A stretch of 64,000 nucleotides of DNA from an uncultured Tateyamaria sp. (GCF_947494755.1 NZ_CANLVZ010000001.1:124001-188000); one strand, 5' to 3'; counted from the first letter of the stretch, positions 7,559 through 16,598 are shown. Translations and numbers: made by a program. Notes: generated by a model not told the origin, from the letters alone.

Positions 7559-8230
7559 TTACAAATTCGGATCGTAGTCGCTCAGCCGCTTGCCGGGTTC
7601 ATCCACGAACATCTGCGGCAACGCTTCGGCCGATTGAATGAGATCGACCCGGAACACACGGAAATCTTTGCGTAATTCGCACCATGATGTGAGTGTCCAG
7701 ACCCGTCCCCAATATTCCATATGCAGCGGGCGAATGGTGCGTGGGGTGATCCGGTCGCCTTTGGAGTGATAGGTGAGGCGCAGCTTTTGGCGCGCGCGGA
7801 TGGCCGCCCGCAGTGTCGGCATCTGGGCAAAGCCGCGCACTGCATCGGCAAACGGATAGACCGCGAATTTCCATTTATCGGCCTCGGCCACGGTGCGTTC
7901 CGGCAGCACTGCGTCGATTTTGTCGGCGAGGCTACCGGCGGCCGCTTTCAGATCGTCATCCGCTGCTTGCGCAACGATCGCCATGCCGAGGTTGAGGGCC
8001 TCGAGTTCATGGGCCGTCAACGTCAGCGGGGGCAGGCTGATCGCTTCGGTGATCATATAGCCAACGCCGCGTTCGCCCTGTACGGGCACGCCGGAGGCCA
8101 CAAGCGTGTCCATATCGCGATAAATCGTGCGCACCGACACCTCAAGCGCGTCCGCCATGTCCTGCGCACGGTGCAACTGCCCGTCACGCAGGATCTGAAT
8201 GATGTCGAACAGGCGGTCGGTGCGGCGCAT
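7559..8230 (-). CDS. YafY-type HTH/WYL transcriptional regulator
   Basis: 223 residues. An N-terminal winged helix-turn-helix (MRRTDRLFDIIQILRDGQLH, ALEVSVRTIYRDMDTLVASG) is followed by a linker and a C-terminal WYL-type domain (LRLTYHSKGDRITPRTIRPLHMEYWGRVWTLTSWCELR, here with GRVW in the WYL position). Such proteins sense a ligand through the WYL domain and usually regulate the neighbouring gene. The ATG at 8230 is chosen because the HTH begins there; the upstream gene ends at 8232, one base away, so the two are one operon. A strong inverted repeat at 8581-8608, upstream of the partner gene, is the likely operator. Confidence 0.88.
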   Translation of the reverse strand: MRRTDRLFDIIQILRDGQLHRAQDMADALEVSVRTIYRDMDTLVASGVPVQGERGVGYMITEAISLPPLTLTAHELEALNLGMAIVAQAADDDLKAAAGSLADKIDAVLPERTVAEADKWKFAVYPFADAVRGFAQMPTLRAAIRARQKLRLTYHSKGDRITPRTIRPLHMEYWGRVWTLTSWCELRKDFRVFRVDLIQSAEALPQMFVDEPGKRLSDYDPNL

Positions 8231-8231
8231 G

Positions 8232-8534
8232 TCAGTCCGGGTGCAAGTGAACAACTGCGTGGCGCATCACCATGTCCGCAGGCTCAATCAACGCCATGAA
8301 CGGACCCGCCTCGGGGCGTTCGAACATGGCCTTCGCGGCGGCATCAGCGGCAGTCCGGCTGGTCCATGTGATGTGGTCGGTCCACAGACCGTCCTCATCC
8401 ACGCTGAGCGTGCGGGCGATCATGTCGCCGGTCCCGGTGAGGAACGGCATCAGCCCTTGGGCCGCCTGGACAAAGGCTGCGGCGTCAGCATCCGGTTTCA
8501 GGCGGAAGGTCACGATTTCGGCGGTGGTGGTCAT
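8232..8534 (-). CDS. Small ferredoxin-fold (ABM/Dabb-like) protein
   Basis: 100 residues. The pattern AEIVTFRLKPDADAAAFVQAAQGL, a central DGLWTDHITWTSRTAADAAAKAMFE segment and a C-terminal VVHLHP strand fits a dimeric alpha-beta barrel of the antibiotic biosynthesis monooxygenase or stress-responsive A/B type. These are small cytoplasmic enzymes or binding proteins; the substrate is unknown. The ATG at 8534 has a GAGGGA Shine-Dalgarno about 6 bases upstream; an ATG at 8549 is the alternative. It is the first gene of an operon with its WYL regulator, typical for such regulator-target pairs. Confidence 0.75.
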   Translation of the reverse strand: MTTTAEIVTFRLKPDADAAAFVQAAQGLMPFLTGTGDMIARTLSVDEDGLWTDHITWTSRTAADAAAKAMFERPEAGPFMALIEPADMVMRHAVVHLHPD

Positions 8535-8580
8535 TGAGATATCCCTCATCAAAGTTGCGATGGGGTGGGTTATGGCAGGG

Positions 8581-8608
8581 TCCAACTGACACTAACCTGT
8601 CAGTTGGA
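8581..8608 (-). promoter_or_regulatory. Perfect 11-bp inverted repeat, probable WYL-regulator operator
   Basis: TCCAACTGACA and TGTCAGTTGGA are perfect inverted copies separated by six bases. The site lies 47 bases upstream of the 8534 start codon, in the divergent region between the WYL operon and tatA. TGTCAG half-sites are commonly seen upstream of YafY-type regulated genes, so autoregulation is the simplest reading. A hairpin role is less likely because no T-run follows on either strand. Confidence 0.55.
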
Positions 8609-8749
8609 TGCAGGCCAGCGCAAATTTGTGGACCGTCGCGCGGGTTTCGCGCGCTTTGCCGGTCGCAATGGGTTTGCGCGCGCAGCTCTTGGCCCTAGAA
8701 CGGTGCGCGACTGGCGGCATCTGTGCTGCGCGAAAATGGAGAACATCTC

Positions 8750-9004
8750 ATGTTGAACAATATTGGACTGCCGGGCCTGCTGCTGATTGCGGTTGTGGTA
8801 CTGGTGCTGTTTGGCCGTGGCAAGATTTCGAGCCTGATGGGTGAAGTCGGCAAAGGCATCACCAGCTTCAAAAAGGGTGTGAGTGAAGGCAATGACGAGC
8901 TGGACGCGGCCAAGGTCGAAGAGGCCAAGGATATCACGCCTCAGCCCACGGACATGGGCACGCACCCCAAAACAGACCTGAACGTCGAAAAAGACAAGGT
9001 TTAA
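8750..9004 (+). CDS. tatA: Twin-arginine translocase subunit TatA
   Basis: 84 residues: a short N-terminal membrane helix (about 5-21, [16 protein letters not shown]), the FGRGK hinge, an amphipathic helix ([19 protein letters not shown]) and an acidic disordered tail. TatA polymerises to form the pore that exports folded proteins with RR signal peptides. The start at 8750 has GGAG at 8738-8741, 8 bases upstream; the frame from 8723 is an artefact. It leads the tatABC operon, 3 bases before tatB. Confidence 0.95.
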   Translation: MLNNIGLPGLLLIAVVVLVLFGRGKISSLMGEVGKGITSFKKGVSEGNDELDAAKVEEAKDITPQPTDMGTHPKTDLNVEKDKV

Positions 9005-9007
9005 CAG

Positions 9008-9472
9008 ATGCTTGACCTCGGCTGGACCGAGTTGTTGGTCATCGGGATCGTCGCGTTGATCGTGATCGGGCCCAAGGACCTGCCGATGGTGTTCCGACAG
9101 GTGGGCCGGTTCGTGGGCAAGGCGCGGGGCATGGCGCGCGAGTTTTCGTCAGCCATGAACCAGGCGGCGGACGAATCCGGCGTGCGCGATCTGCAAAAAA
9201 CGATCAAGACAGCGACGAACCCGGTTGGCTCGGCGATGGACGGAGTCAAGGAGGCGGCGCGCGATGTGACGTCCTCGCTTAGCAATCTCGATCCTGAAAG
9301 CGAGACAGGCAAGATGGCCGCGGAACGTGCTGAAAATGCGCGTAAAATCCAGGCCGCCACTGCCCGTGCGCAGGCCGAGCGGAAGGCCAAGGAAGCCGCA
9401 GCCGCCCTCAAGAAGGCCGAAGAGCTGGAGGCCGCCGCGCCCCCCGCCGCAGACCCTGCGAAAGACACCTGA
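9008..9472 (+). CDS. tatB: Twin-arginine translocase subunit TatB
   Basis: 154 residues. A membrane helix at about 4-20 ([22 protein letters not shown]) carries the TatB-typical glutamate and the GPKDLP hinge, then an amphipathic helix ([20 protein letters not shown]) and a long charged, Ala/Glu/Lys-rich tail predicted to be helical ([23 protein letters not shown] region). TatB works with TatC as the receptor for RR signal peptides. The length and single-helix layout separate it from TatA. It sits between tatA and tatC with gaps of 3 bases on each side, consistent with a single operon. Confidence 0.94.
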   Translation: MLDLGWTELLVIGIVALIVIGPKDLPMVFRQVGRFVGKARGMAREFSSAMNQAADESGVRDLQKTIKTATNPVGSAMDGVKEAARDVTSSLSNLDPESETGKMAAERAENARKIQAATARAQAERKAKEAAAALKKAEELEAAAPPAADPAKDT

Positions 9473-9475
9473 GCC

Positions 9476-10423
9476 ATGAGCGATACCCAAGACGTCGACG
9501 ACTCCACGGCCCCCCTGATCGAGCATCTGGCGGAGCTGCGCACCCGGCTGATCCGCTCGGTCATGGCGTTCATCGTTGGCATCGTGCTGGCCTTCACCGT
9601 GGCCGAGCCGATCCTGCAATTCCTGCTCGAACCGATTGAGGCGACGCTGCGCGAGTTGGGTGATCCTTCGCCCACGATGCAATATACAAGCCCTCAGGAA
9701 TACCTGTTCACGCTTTTTCGCATTTCGATGGTGTTCGGCTTTGCACTCGCCTTTCCGGTCATCGGCTTTCAGATGTGGCGCTTTGTGGCGCCGGGCCTCT
9801 ATCGGCAGGAAAAGAACGCCTTCTTGCCATTCCTGATCGCCTCGCCGGTGATGTTCTGCCTTGGCGCGTCGTTTGCGCATTTCGTGGTGACGCCGCTGGC
9901 GATGGCCTTTTTCCTCGGCTTTGCGGATGTGCCGTCGATTATTGCTGACATCATGGGTGGGTTTGTGGGCACCGGCGCGACCCCGCTGCCCCCCGATGGC
10001 GGCTTGTCGGAAATCACTGGCGTTCCGCCTGTGACGGAGGATGGCATTCGCATCACCTTCTTTGGGAAGGTCAATGAAAGCCTTGATATTACACTGAAAT
10101 TCATCATGGCCTTTGGCTTGTGCTTCCAATTGCCGGTCTTGCTGACGCTGATGGGTAAAGCTGGCTTGGTCAGCTCGGAGGGCCTCGGCAACGTGCGCAA
10201 ATACGCGATGGTCGGCATTCTGGTGCTGGCCGCACTTGTCACACCGCCCGATGTCATCACCCAAGGCATCCTGTTCACCGTGGTTTATGGCCTCTACGAG
10301 ATTTCGATCTTCCTTGTGCGCAGCGTCGAGAAAAAGCGCGACGCCAAGCTGCGCGCCGAAGGATATTTCGACGATGAGGATGAAGACGATCTGGGCGATC
10401 TGCCCGAGGACGCGCCCAAGTGA
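9476..10423 (+). CDS. tatC: Twin-arginine translocase subunit TatC
   Basis: 315 residues with six membrane helices. Family motifs include LIEHLAELRTRLIRS at the N-terminus, the YTSPQEYLFTLFRISM loop and FGLCFQLPVLL in the fifth helix region. TatC is the polytopic receptor for twin-arginine signal peptides. The periplasmic loop between helices 3 and 4 region holds an insertion (GTGATPLPPDGGLSEITG), giving a protein longer than the E. coli version; this is common in alphaproteobacteria. The C-terminus is very acidic (DDEDEDDLGDL). Its stop overlaps the GTG start of the DUF815 gene. Confidence 0.95.
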   Translation: MSDTQDVDDSTAPLIEHLAELRTRLIRSVMAFIVGIVLAFTVAEPILQFLLEPIEATLRELGDPSPTMQYTSPQEYLFTLFRISMVFGFALAFPVIGFQMWRFVAPGLYRQEKNAFLPFLIASPVMFCLGASFAHFVVTPLAMAFFLGFADVPSIIADIMGGFVGTGATPLPPDGGLSEITGVPPVTEDGIRITFFGKVNESLDITLKFIMAFGLCFQLPVLLTLMGKAGLVSSEGLGNVRKYAMVGILVLAALVTPPDVITQGILFTVVYGLYEISIFLVRSVEKKRDAKLRAEGYFDDEDEDDLGDLPEDAPK

Positions 10424-11262
10424 TCGACGACCCGATGGACCGCATCGCCGCCGCGCTTGAGCGGATGGCCCCGGCGCCGATGCCAGCGCCTGACTTTGAG
10501 GCCGCGCGCGCCTTTGTCTGGCAAACAGGTCCCGACCGCTTGGTGCCGGTGCCGGATGTGGCCCGCATACCGCTTGATCTGCTGGTGGGGATCGACCGGT
10601 CGCGCGACACGTTGCTGGCCAACACCCGCCAGTTCGCCAAGGGGCTGCCTGCAAATAACGCATTGCTCTGGGGATCTCGGGGCATGGGAAAATCCAGCCT
10701 TGTCAAAGCGGTACACGGCGCGCTTGAAGCGGAATGTCCGACGCTTAAGATCGTTGAACTGCACCGCGAGGACCTGCCGAGCGTGGGCCGCCTGCTGAAC
10801 GTGCTGCGCGAGGGCAAGGACGCGCGGTTCATCCTCTATTGCGATGATCTGTCCTTCAGCCACGACGACCAGCATTACAAATCCCTCAAGGCGGTGCTGG
10901 ATGGCGGGATCGAAGGACGGCCTGACAACGTGATCCTGTATGCCACCTCGAACCGGCGCCACCTGATGCCGCGCGACATGATCGAGAACGAGCGAGGCAG
11001 TGCCATCAACCCCTCCGAAGCGGTTGAGGAGAAGGTGTCGCTGTCGGATCGCTTTGGGCTGTGGCTGGGCTTTCACGCCTGTGATCAGGACCAGTATCTG
11101 GCGATGATCCGGGGCTACTGCGCCGCTTACGGGATCGAGATTGACGACGACACGCTCTGGGCCGAGGCGATTGAGTGGCAAGCCACGCGCGGGTCCCGGT
11201 CGGGGCGCGTGGCGTGGCAGTATTTCTGCGATCTGGCAGGGCGACGTGGCGTGCCGCTTTAG
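10420..11262 (+). CDS. DUF815 AAA-type ATP-binding protein
   Basis: 280 residues. Walker A WGSRGMGKSSLVKA is at about 84-97, Walker B FILYCDDLSF near 140 and a sensor-like NVILYATSNRRHL follows, all typical of the DUF815 ATPase family found next to cell-envelope or tat genes in Rhodobacteraceae. Its function is not established. The start is GTG at 10420, inside the tatC stop (GTGA), with ATG at 10435 as an alternative. Its final 4 bases overlap the end of the convergent Hint gene on the other strand, so the two 3' ends interlock with no room for a terminator. Confidence 0.85.
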   Translation: MIDDPMDRIAAALERMAPAPMPAPDFEAARAFVWQTGPDRLVPVPDVARIPLDLLVGIDRSRDTLLANTRQFAKGLPANNALLWGSRGMGKSSLVKAVHGALEAECPTLKIVELHREDLPSVGRLLNVLREGKDARFILYCDDLSFSHDDQHYKSLKAVLDGGIEGRPDNVILYATSNRRHLMPRDMIENERGSAINPSEAVEEKVSLSDRFGLWLGFHACDQDQYLAMIRGYCAAYGIEIDDDTLWAEAIEWQATRGSRSGRVAWQYFCDLAGRRGVPL

Positions 11263-12284
11263 GCGGCCAGCAGCTTTGCCTCATACCCGCGCAAACAAGG
11301 CGCAACCATCTGCCCATATGTCCCGATATCGGGGAACAGGCGTTCTATTTCGGCGCGGGCTGCGTCGTTGACGGCCCCCATGGCCACGGCACCGGGATAC
11401 AGTGTCTCGCTCCAGATGCCATGGGCCTGCACCACCTGATGCCGATCCAGAAGCATGTGGCAATAGGTGACCCGACCGCCGACCTTGCGATAGACGCCGT
11501 CCATGTTCAGCAGATCGACCGCGCGCACAAGCACCTGATCCTGGCCATAAAACAGCTCGGCCCGCCAGTCTTCCAACAAGATCGCGTGCTGCGGAGAGAC
11601 AACCAGATCGCGGTCATTTCCAAGCGTACCGGCGGAGATGACGATGGGGGCAAGGGCGTCGTCGGCGACCACGGTGGTGCTGCCCGTCCACAGAATAGGG
11701 CGGGCACCATCGGATGCGGTCAACACCAGATCGCCGGGCGCAAGATCCTCGATCCGCACTGGCCCATGGGGCGTTTCGATACATGTGCCGGTGGTAAAGC
11801 AGACCACCTGCGCCCCAAGGTCAAGATGAGGTGTGCTGTCGTCGTTTTCGACGATCGCCCCGGTGGTGAGGTCGGTGTTTGGGGGCGGCATGCCATCGGG
11901 AAAGACCAGAAAGTACCCGTTCTCGCCCGCGTCCTGCACGTCGTTGTCATCGTTGAGGTCCACGTCGATGACGCCGATGCGCCATGTGGTCGTGCCATCT
12001 GTAACCTCGAACGTGTAGTCCCAGATGATCTGCCGCTCGACCCCGTCGACCATCGCGGTCTGTTCCCACGCACCGCCAAAGCGCTCGTTGGGATCGACGA
12101 ACTCATTGACGTCGCCATCTCCGTTGAACACGGTCGCGCCATCGTTCTCTTCGACGACGAAATAGGTGGTATTTCCCGAGTAACGCCATGTGCCGTTGGG
12201 CGCAAAGGCGTAGTTGACGGGCGCGCCGTCAATCGTGGTCTGCGTGCCCCTCAGGGCAAAGGTGTAGGCGTAAAAAACGGCCAT
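11259..12284 (-). CDS. Hint domain protein with acidic N-terminal region
   Basis: 341 residues. Residues about 1-155 are rich in Asp, Asn, Gly and Thr, including runs such as VFNGDGDVNEF and DVDLNDDNDVQDAGENG that look like calcium-binding extracellular loops. The Hint_2 domain follows: CFTTGTCIETPHG (catalytic-position Cys intact), VRIEDLAPGDLVLTASDG, ISAGTLGNDRDLVVSP and SPQHAILL. This supports self-processing and possibly secretion, which is inference. Start: ATG at 12284 gives the MAVFYAYTFALRG N-terminus; an in-frame TTG at 12302 exists. It is inserted between the tat operon and the nlpD-like gene. Confidence 0.85.
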   Translation of the reverse strand: MAVFYAYTFALRGTQTTIDGAPVNYAFAPNGTWRYSGNTTYFVVEENDGATVFNGDGDVNEFVDPNERFGGAWEQTAMVDGVERQIIWDYTFEVTDGTTTWRIGVIDVDLNDDNDVQDAGENGYFLVFPDGMPPPNTDLTTGAIVENDDSTPHLDLGAQVVCFTTGTCIETPHGPVRIEDLAPGDLVLTASDGARPILWTGSTTVVADDALAPIVISAGTLGNDRDLVVSPQHAILLEDWRAELFYGQDQVLVRAVDLLNMDGVYRKVGGRVTYCHMLLDRHQVVQAHGIWSETLYPGAVAMGAVNDAARAEIERLFPDIGTYGQMVAPCLRGYEAKLLAA

Positions 12285-12452
12285 AACGAGAAACCAATCC
12301 AAACTCTTTCGTCGGATTGTTTCTGAATGCGCAACGGGGCGTGAATGGGGTCATACGGTGCCGTTTGAGTTAAATCAAAGGTCATTTTAAGGCAAATGGG
12401 GCGGGTTTGCACGTCAGAGTAGGCATCCAGCCACAGTTGCCACCGCGTGGCC

Positions 12453-13649
12453 TTATTCGAGGTAGGGGCCTGGGTCCACGCTGTCAAAGCCGTCGCGGAC
12501 CTCGAAATGCACATATGCGTCTGCATCATTGGCCCGCAATTTGGCGATGGATTGGCCGCGTTTGACGGGATCGCCTTTGGCCACGCTCACATCCGCCACA
12601 TTGGCATAGACGGTCAGCAGATTGCCCGGGTGGCGGACCACGACGATGGGGACGCCCTCTGCGCTTTTGGTGATTGCTGCCACGGTGCCGTCAGTGGCCG
12701 CCTTGACGGCTGTGCCGGGCGCGGCCTTGATGTCGATGCCCTCGTTGCGGCCCTTGGCGTAGTCGCGGATGATGCTGCCCTGTACCGGAAATGCCATGTC
12801 CGAGGTCTGCGCAGGTGCGGTTGTCGTGCCAACATCGGCCACAGGTTTGGCCGGGTCTGGTGTGGCGGCGGGCGGATTGGCCGTGTCATCTTCGGGCAGG
12901 GGGCGCGCCGCACTTGGAGGCAAAGGCGTGGGTGAGCCGCTGCCGGGCGGCGTCGTGGCGCTGTCGCGCGCCGGGGCGTTCGTACGGGCGACGGGGATCA
13001 ACAGGAACTGTCCTTCGCGCACGGCAAAGTCGGCCCCAAGCCCGTTCCACTCGGCCAGTGATTTGGCGGGCACTTGATAAAGACGCGCAATGGTAAAGGC
13101 GGTCTCGCCCCGTTCGACCCGGTGGCGGATCGGCTCTTGACCCGTCTGGGGCAGGGGTGTTGTCGACACGCCGGGGGCCGCAGGGGTGGGGGCCGCATTG
13201 TCGATGGCAGACCCGGCAAGCGTCGTCACATCCACGCTGCCCGGCTGGATCGGACCGGTGCCGATGGCCCCCGTCGCAGGCGAGGGTTCACTGACGCGAC
13301 GGGGCAGGGCGATCACTTCGCCGGCGCGCAGTGGCACGTCTGGGGCGACCCCGTTGAACCGCCCAAGCTCGGCCGGGGGCAGGCCCACCCGGTTTGCCAC
13401 ATCCGTCAGCGTGTCCCCGCGCCGCGCCACCGCCACTTGGTAGTTCGGATAGGAGATCACGCCCCGATCATCCGCCTGCGGCCGCGACGTCGTCGCATTG
13501 CGCACCGCCTCGCGGGTATTGAACCCGCCCTCGGGGCCGCGCAGGTCGAAATCCAGTGGTGTGTCGCAGGCGGCCAGCAGCGCAAGCCCCCCACAGGTAG
13601 CCATCAACAGCGCGCCACGGCGTGCGGGGAAATATCGGGTCATCTGCAT
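12453..13649 (-). CDS. NlpD/EnvC-like lipoprotein: two LysM domains and degenerate M23 domain
   Basis: 398 residues. A lipoprotein signal ends in the lipobox LALLAAC (Cys28). Two LysM domains for peptidoglycan binding lie at about 65-115 and 175-220, then a Pro/Ala/Thr-rich linker and an M23 domain from about 290. The M23 zinc ligands are changed: the HxxxD motif reads NEGID and the HxH motif reads YVHFE, so it should not cut peptidoglycan itself. Like E. coli NlpD and EnvC it probably activates an amidase at the division septum. pcm and surE lie directly upstream on the same strand, the usual order in this family. A second start at ATG 13643 is possible. Confidence 0.9.
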   Translation of the reverse strand: MQMTRYFPARRGALLMATCGGLALLAACDTPLDFDLRGPEGGFNTREAVRNATTSRPQADDRGVISYPNYQVAVARRGDTLTDVANRVGLPPAELGRFNGVAPDVPLRAGEVIALPRRVSEPSPATGAIGTGPIQPGSVDVTTLAGSAIDNAAPTPAAPGVSTTPLPQTGQEPIRHRVERGETAFTIARLYQVPAKSLAEWNGLGADFAVREGQFLLIPVARTNAPARDSATTPPGSGSPTPLPPSAARPLPEDDTANPPAATPDPAKPVADVGTTTAPAQTSDMAFPVQGSIIRDYAKGRNEGIDIKAAPGTAVKAATDGTVAAITKSAEGVPIVVVRHPGNLLTVYANVADVSVAKGDPVKRGQSIAKLRANDADAYVHFEVRDGFDSVDPGPYLE

Positions 13650-13712
13650 CGTCCTCTGCCGGGCCCCTCGTAGGCGGGGGCGTTACCGGTTTGGCCCTGT
13701 TCTACACCAGTT

Positions 13713-14360
13713 TTAATCTTTGCCCAAGCCCTCGAGCAGCGGGACAAAGCGCACATCGCGCAATTCGTCATACTCAAGCCCCGTGGCGGTCTTGTGGACC
13801 CGGATCAGGCTTTGCACGGCGTCCGACTGACCCACGGGCAGCACCATGATCCCGCCCTCTTTCAACTGCGCTAGCAGGGGGCCGGGGGGGTCTTCGGCGG
13901 CAGCTGTGACGATGATCCGATCAAAGGGCGCCTGATCGGGCAGCCCGTGTGAGCCGTCGCCGGTGATGGCGGTGATCGTGTGCAAATCAAGGTTTTCGAA
14001 GATGTCGCGCGCCTCGCGCACGAGGCGGCGATGCCGGTCGATGGTGTAAACCCGACGCGCCAGTTTGGCGAGGATCGCGGCCTGATAGCCCGAGCCGGTC
14101 CCGACCTCGAGCACTTTGTCGCGCGGTGTGATCTGTAGCGCTTGGGTCATCAACCCCACAACCGAGGGTTGGCTGATCGTCTGCCCGCACGAAATCGGCA
14201 GCGGCATATCCTCATAGGCGCGATCCGCGAAAAGCCCACGCACAAAGGGGCCGCGGTCAATTTCTTCCATTGCGCCGAGTACACGTTTGTCCGTCACCCC
14301 GCGCGAGCGCAGCGCATAGAGGAACTGCATCTTGCGTGTTGCGAGGTCGTCTTCGCTCAT
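13713..14360 (-). CDS. pcm: Protein-L-isoaspartate O-methyltransferase
   Basis: 215 residues. It methylates isoaspartyl residues in damaged proteins so they can return to normal aspartate. Motif [20 protein letters not shown] (about 79-97), the substrate motif [17 protein letters not shown] before it, and [20 protein letters not shown] after it are all typical. Its start overlaps the surE stop by four bases (ATGA) and it precedes the NlpD-like gene by 63 bases; surE-pcm-nlpD is a conserved stationary-phase survival cluster in proteobacteria. Confidence 0.96.
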   Translation of the reverse strand: MSEDDLATRKMQFLYALRSRGVTDKRVLGAMEEIDRGPFVRGLFADRAYEDMPLPISCGQTISQPSVVGLMTQALQITPRDKVLEVGTGSGYQAAILAKLARRVYTIDRHRRLVREARDIFENLDLHTITAITGDGSHGLPDQAPFDRIIVTAAAEDPPGPLLAQLKEGGIMVLPVGQSDAVQSLIRVHKTATGLEYDELRDVRFVPLLEGLGKD

Positions 14361-15139
14361 GTGGCGATGCCGGGCAGTTCGGTGAGCATGTCGTGGGCCG
14401 TCAGATCCGCGCGCATCGGCGTGACCGAGACATAGCCATCAAGGTTCACCTCGGCGTCGGTGCCCGGCGCGGTGTGAACCTGTTGGTTGCCACCCTTGAT
14501 CCAGAGATAGTCGCGCCCTGTGGGCGAGGTCGTCGCCTCGGTGTGAAAGCCTGTGCCGGGGCGCAGCCCTTGGGGCACCAGCTTGATCCCCTTCACATCT
14601 GCCGCCGCGACCGGGGGCACGTTTACGTTGTAGAACAATTGGTAGCCGGGCTGGACCAATGGCGTGGCGGCGATAATCCGCTCAACCACCTCTTTGCCAT
14701 GGGCGGCGGAGGCCTCGAACGGGTCGTCTAGCTCACGGTTTGCGGGCCCGAAATATTGCGACAGCCCAATGGACAGCACCCCTTGCAGCGCCCCTTCGAT
14801 GGCCGCCCCGAGCGTGCCGGAATAAAGCGCGTTTTCCGCAGAGTTGTTGCCGCGGTTCACTCCCGAAAGGATCAGGTCAGGCGGCGTGTCGAGCACTTGG
14901 TGCAATCCGGCCAGCACGCAATCGGCGGGGCTGCCCTCGACCGCGAACCTGTTTGGCCCGATCTTCTGGATCATGAAGGGGTGGGCGTAGCTGATGCAGT
15001 GGCCGACGCCAGACTGCTCAAAGGCGGGCGCGACGGTCCACACGGCGCCATCGGGGCCAGCAAGGTCGTGCGCGATCTTGTCCAACACGGCGAGCCCGGG
15101 CGCTGAAATACCGTCGTCATTTGTGATGAGAATGCGCAT
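14357..15139 (-). CDS. surE: 5'/3'-nucleotidase SurE
   Basis: 260 residues. SurE removes phosphate from nucleoside 5'- and 3'-monophosphates and is important in stationary phase. The metal site is clear: ILITNDDG at the N-terminus (two Asp), SGVNRGNNS (about 95-103) and the GTLGAAIEG block. It is the first gene of the surE-pcm-nlpD-like cluster; the stop overlaps the pcm start. The stretch upstream (15140-15247) contains no gene and no clear promoter to my reading. Confidence 0.96.
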   Translation of the reverse strand: MRILITNDDGISAPGLAVLDKIAHDLAGPDGAVWTVAPAFEQSGVGHCISYAHPFMIQKIGPNRFAVEGSPADCVLAGLHQVLDTPPDLILSGVNRGNNSAENALYSGTLGAAIEGALQGVLSIGLSQYFGPANRELDDPFEASAAHGKEVVERIIAATPLVQPGYQLFYNVNVPPVAAADVKGIKLVPQGLRPGTGFHTEATTSPTGRDYLWIKGGNQQVHTAPGTDAEVNLDGYVSVTPMRADLTAHDMLTELPGIAT

Positions 15140-15247
15140 GTGCTGCCCCTTTGGTCCTTAGTAGGGCAGCGGCGGTGTGCTGGGCAACTGCGCCAACCCC
15201 TCGCGTGAACTTTTTTGGAACAGAGGGGAGCGAGCGTTGCGTGCAGG

Positions 15248-15895
15248 TTACGCCCGCTGCGCGATATAGCCATGAGAGACCCGCGAGGGCGGCCCGCCCG
15301 TAAAGGCGCGCGCTGTGATCGCGGTGAACCCGGCGGCCGTGAGCATGGCGTGGGCCTGATCGGGTGTATAAGCCGCGTTGCCCCACCGCCAGCGCACCAG
15401 CGCCGTACACCAGTGCGGTTTGGAGATTGCCATGATCAGCGTACCGCCCGGGCGCAATTGGTCGCGCAGCCACGCAAGGGCTGCATGGGGGTCGTCGAGA
15501 TGTTCAATGACATGGGCGCACAGCACGATGTCCTGGGGCGGCAGATGTGCCACCTCGTCGCCCACCCCAATGGCGAGCGCTTGTGTCACCGGTAATCTGG
15601 TGGCGGCAACCTGCAACATGGCAGGCGAGATATCTGTCAGGGCGAGTGCGGCGGGTGTGCCATGTGCGTCGATCCAGGCCTGCGCAAATGCGCCGGTGCC
15701 TGTGCCCACATCCAGCACCGTCGGGGGCGTGGTGGGCGATGGGGCGCTGCGCATCAACTGGGCGTAGGCGTCGATGAACCCGAGTCTGGAGATCCCGTCC
15801 TGCCAGCCGGTGGCGGCGGCATCATAGATCGCCTGCAACGCGCCTGATTGGGCAGCGCTGCGGGGGCGATCAAACCGGGGCAGAAGTCGCAACAT
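15248..15895 (-). CDS. Class I SAM-dependent methyltransferase
   Basis: 215 residues. Motif I VLDVGTGTGAFAQAWID (about 63-79), the acidic LALTDISPAML strand end and the VLCAHVIEHLDDPHAALAWLRDQL segment with GGTLIMAI are those of a methyltransferase_11/UbiE-like enzyme. The target is unknown; the C-terminal LTAAGFTAITARAFTGGPPSRVSHGY tail is typical of small-molecule or quinone methyltransferases. The start is uncertain: ATG at 15895 is given, GTG at 15910 is possible. It lies 30 bases after an SDR gene on the same strand and is likely cotranscribed with it. Confidence 0.8.
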   Translation of the reverse strand: MLRLLPRFDRPRSAAQSGALQAIYDAAATGWQDGISRLGFIDAYAQLMRSAPSPTTPPTVLDVGTGTGAFAQAWIDAHGTPAALALTDISPAMLQVAATRLPVTQALAIGVGDEVAHLPPQDIVLCAHVIEHLDDPHAALAWLRDQLRPGGTLIMAISKPHWCTALVRWRWGNAAYTPDQAHAMLTAAGFTAITARAFTGGPPSRVSHGYIAQRA

Positions 15896-15925
15896 GCCCC
15901 ATTGGGCCACGCTTGCGCGGCGTGA

Positions 15926-16567
15926 TCAACCGTTGAATTCCGCCAGAATGCGGTCCGCTTCGATTTTGGGGTCGGTCAGGGCCGCGCGGTCTTCGCCCGG
16001 GTGAAAGCGCGCGCGGGTGGCTGTGGGCATGGGATGCGGTGTCGCGATGTGAATGCGCGGCCCGGTTTTGACCGTTTCGGCCTGCCAACTGCGCGCCAGC
16101 GCGATCTGGGCCGCCTTGGTGGCCCCGTAGCTGCCATAAAACGGCGCGCCCGACGTCGTGTCATCAAAGAACAGTGCGGCCCCGTCCGTGCCCAAAAGCG
16201 GGGCCATGTAGGTGATCAGCGTTCCGGTGGCCGTCATGTTGGCATTCACTGACTTGGCCAAATCCTTGGCGTCGATCATGCCCGCTGGTGCAAGGGGCGC
16301 GGCGTGGATGGCGGCGTGAACCCAGAGATCGAGGCTGCCCCATCGGTCATAAATCCCACGGCACAGCGTCTGCATCGCCGCCTCATTGGTGATGTCCATG
16401 GGCGCAAGCGTCGCCGCGCCGCCAAGCGCCTTGATCTGGTCGTCCAACTCCTCAAGAGCCCCGGTGGTCTTGGCCACCGCGATGATGTGATGTGTGGGGG
16501 CAAGCGCCAGTGCCAACGCGGCCCCGAGGCCCCGCGATGCACCCGTGATAAGAGCGGTTTTGGTCAT
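15926..16567 (-). CDS. SDR family oxidoreductase
   Basis: 213 residues. A full classical SDR: TGASRGLGAAL for NAD(P) binding (8-18), the catalytic serine in FFDDTTSG and YGATK as the Tyr-Lys pair, unlike the divergent SDR at 2301-3080. The substrate-binding loop is short and the C-terminus (LTDPKIEADRILAEFNG) lacks extra domains. The ATG at 16567 is set by the conserved MTKTALITGASRG start; the 27 bases of frame upstream are not supported. The gene has no obvious pathway context; the next gene downstream is a methyltransferase. Confidence 0.87.
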   Translation of the reverse strand: MTKTALITGASRGLGAALALALAPTHHIIAVAKTTGALEELDDQIKALGGAATLAPMDITNEAAMQTLCRGIYDRWGSLDLWVHAAIHAAPLAPAGMIDAKDLAKSVNANMTATGTLITYMAPLLGTDGAALFFDDTTSGAPFYGSYGATKAAQIALARSWQAETVKTGPRIHIATPHPMPTATRARFHPGEDRAALTDPKIEADRILAEFNG

Positions 16568-16598
16568 GCACGCGTCTTGCCCTGTGCGGGCCAAGGCG

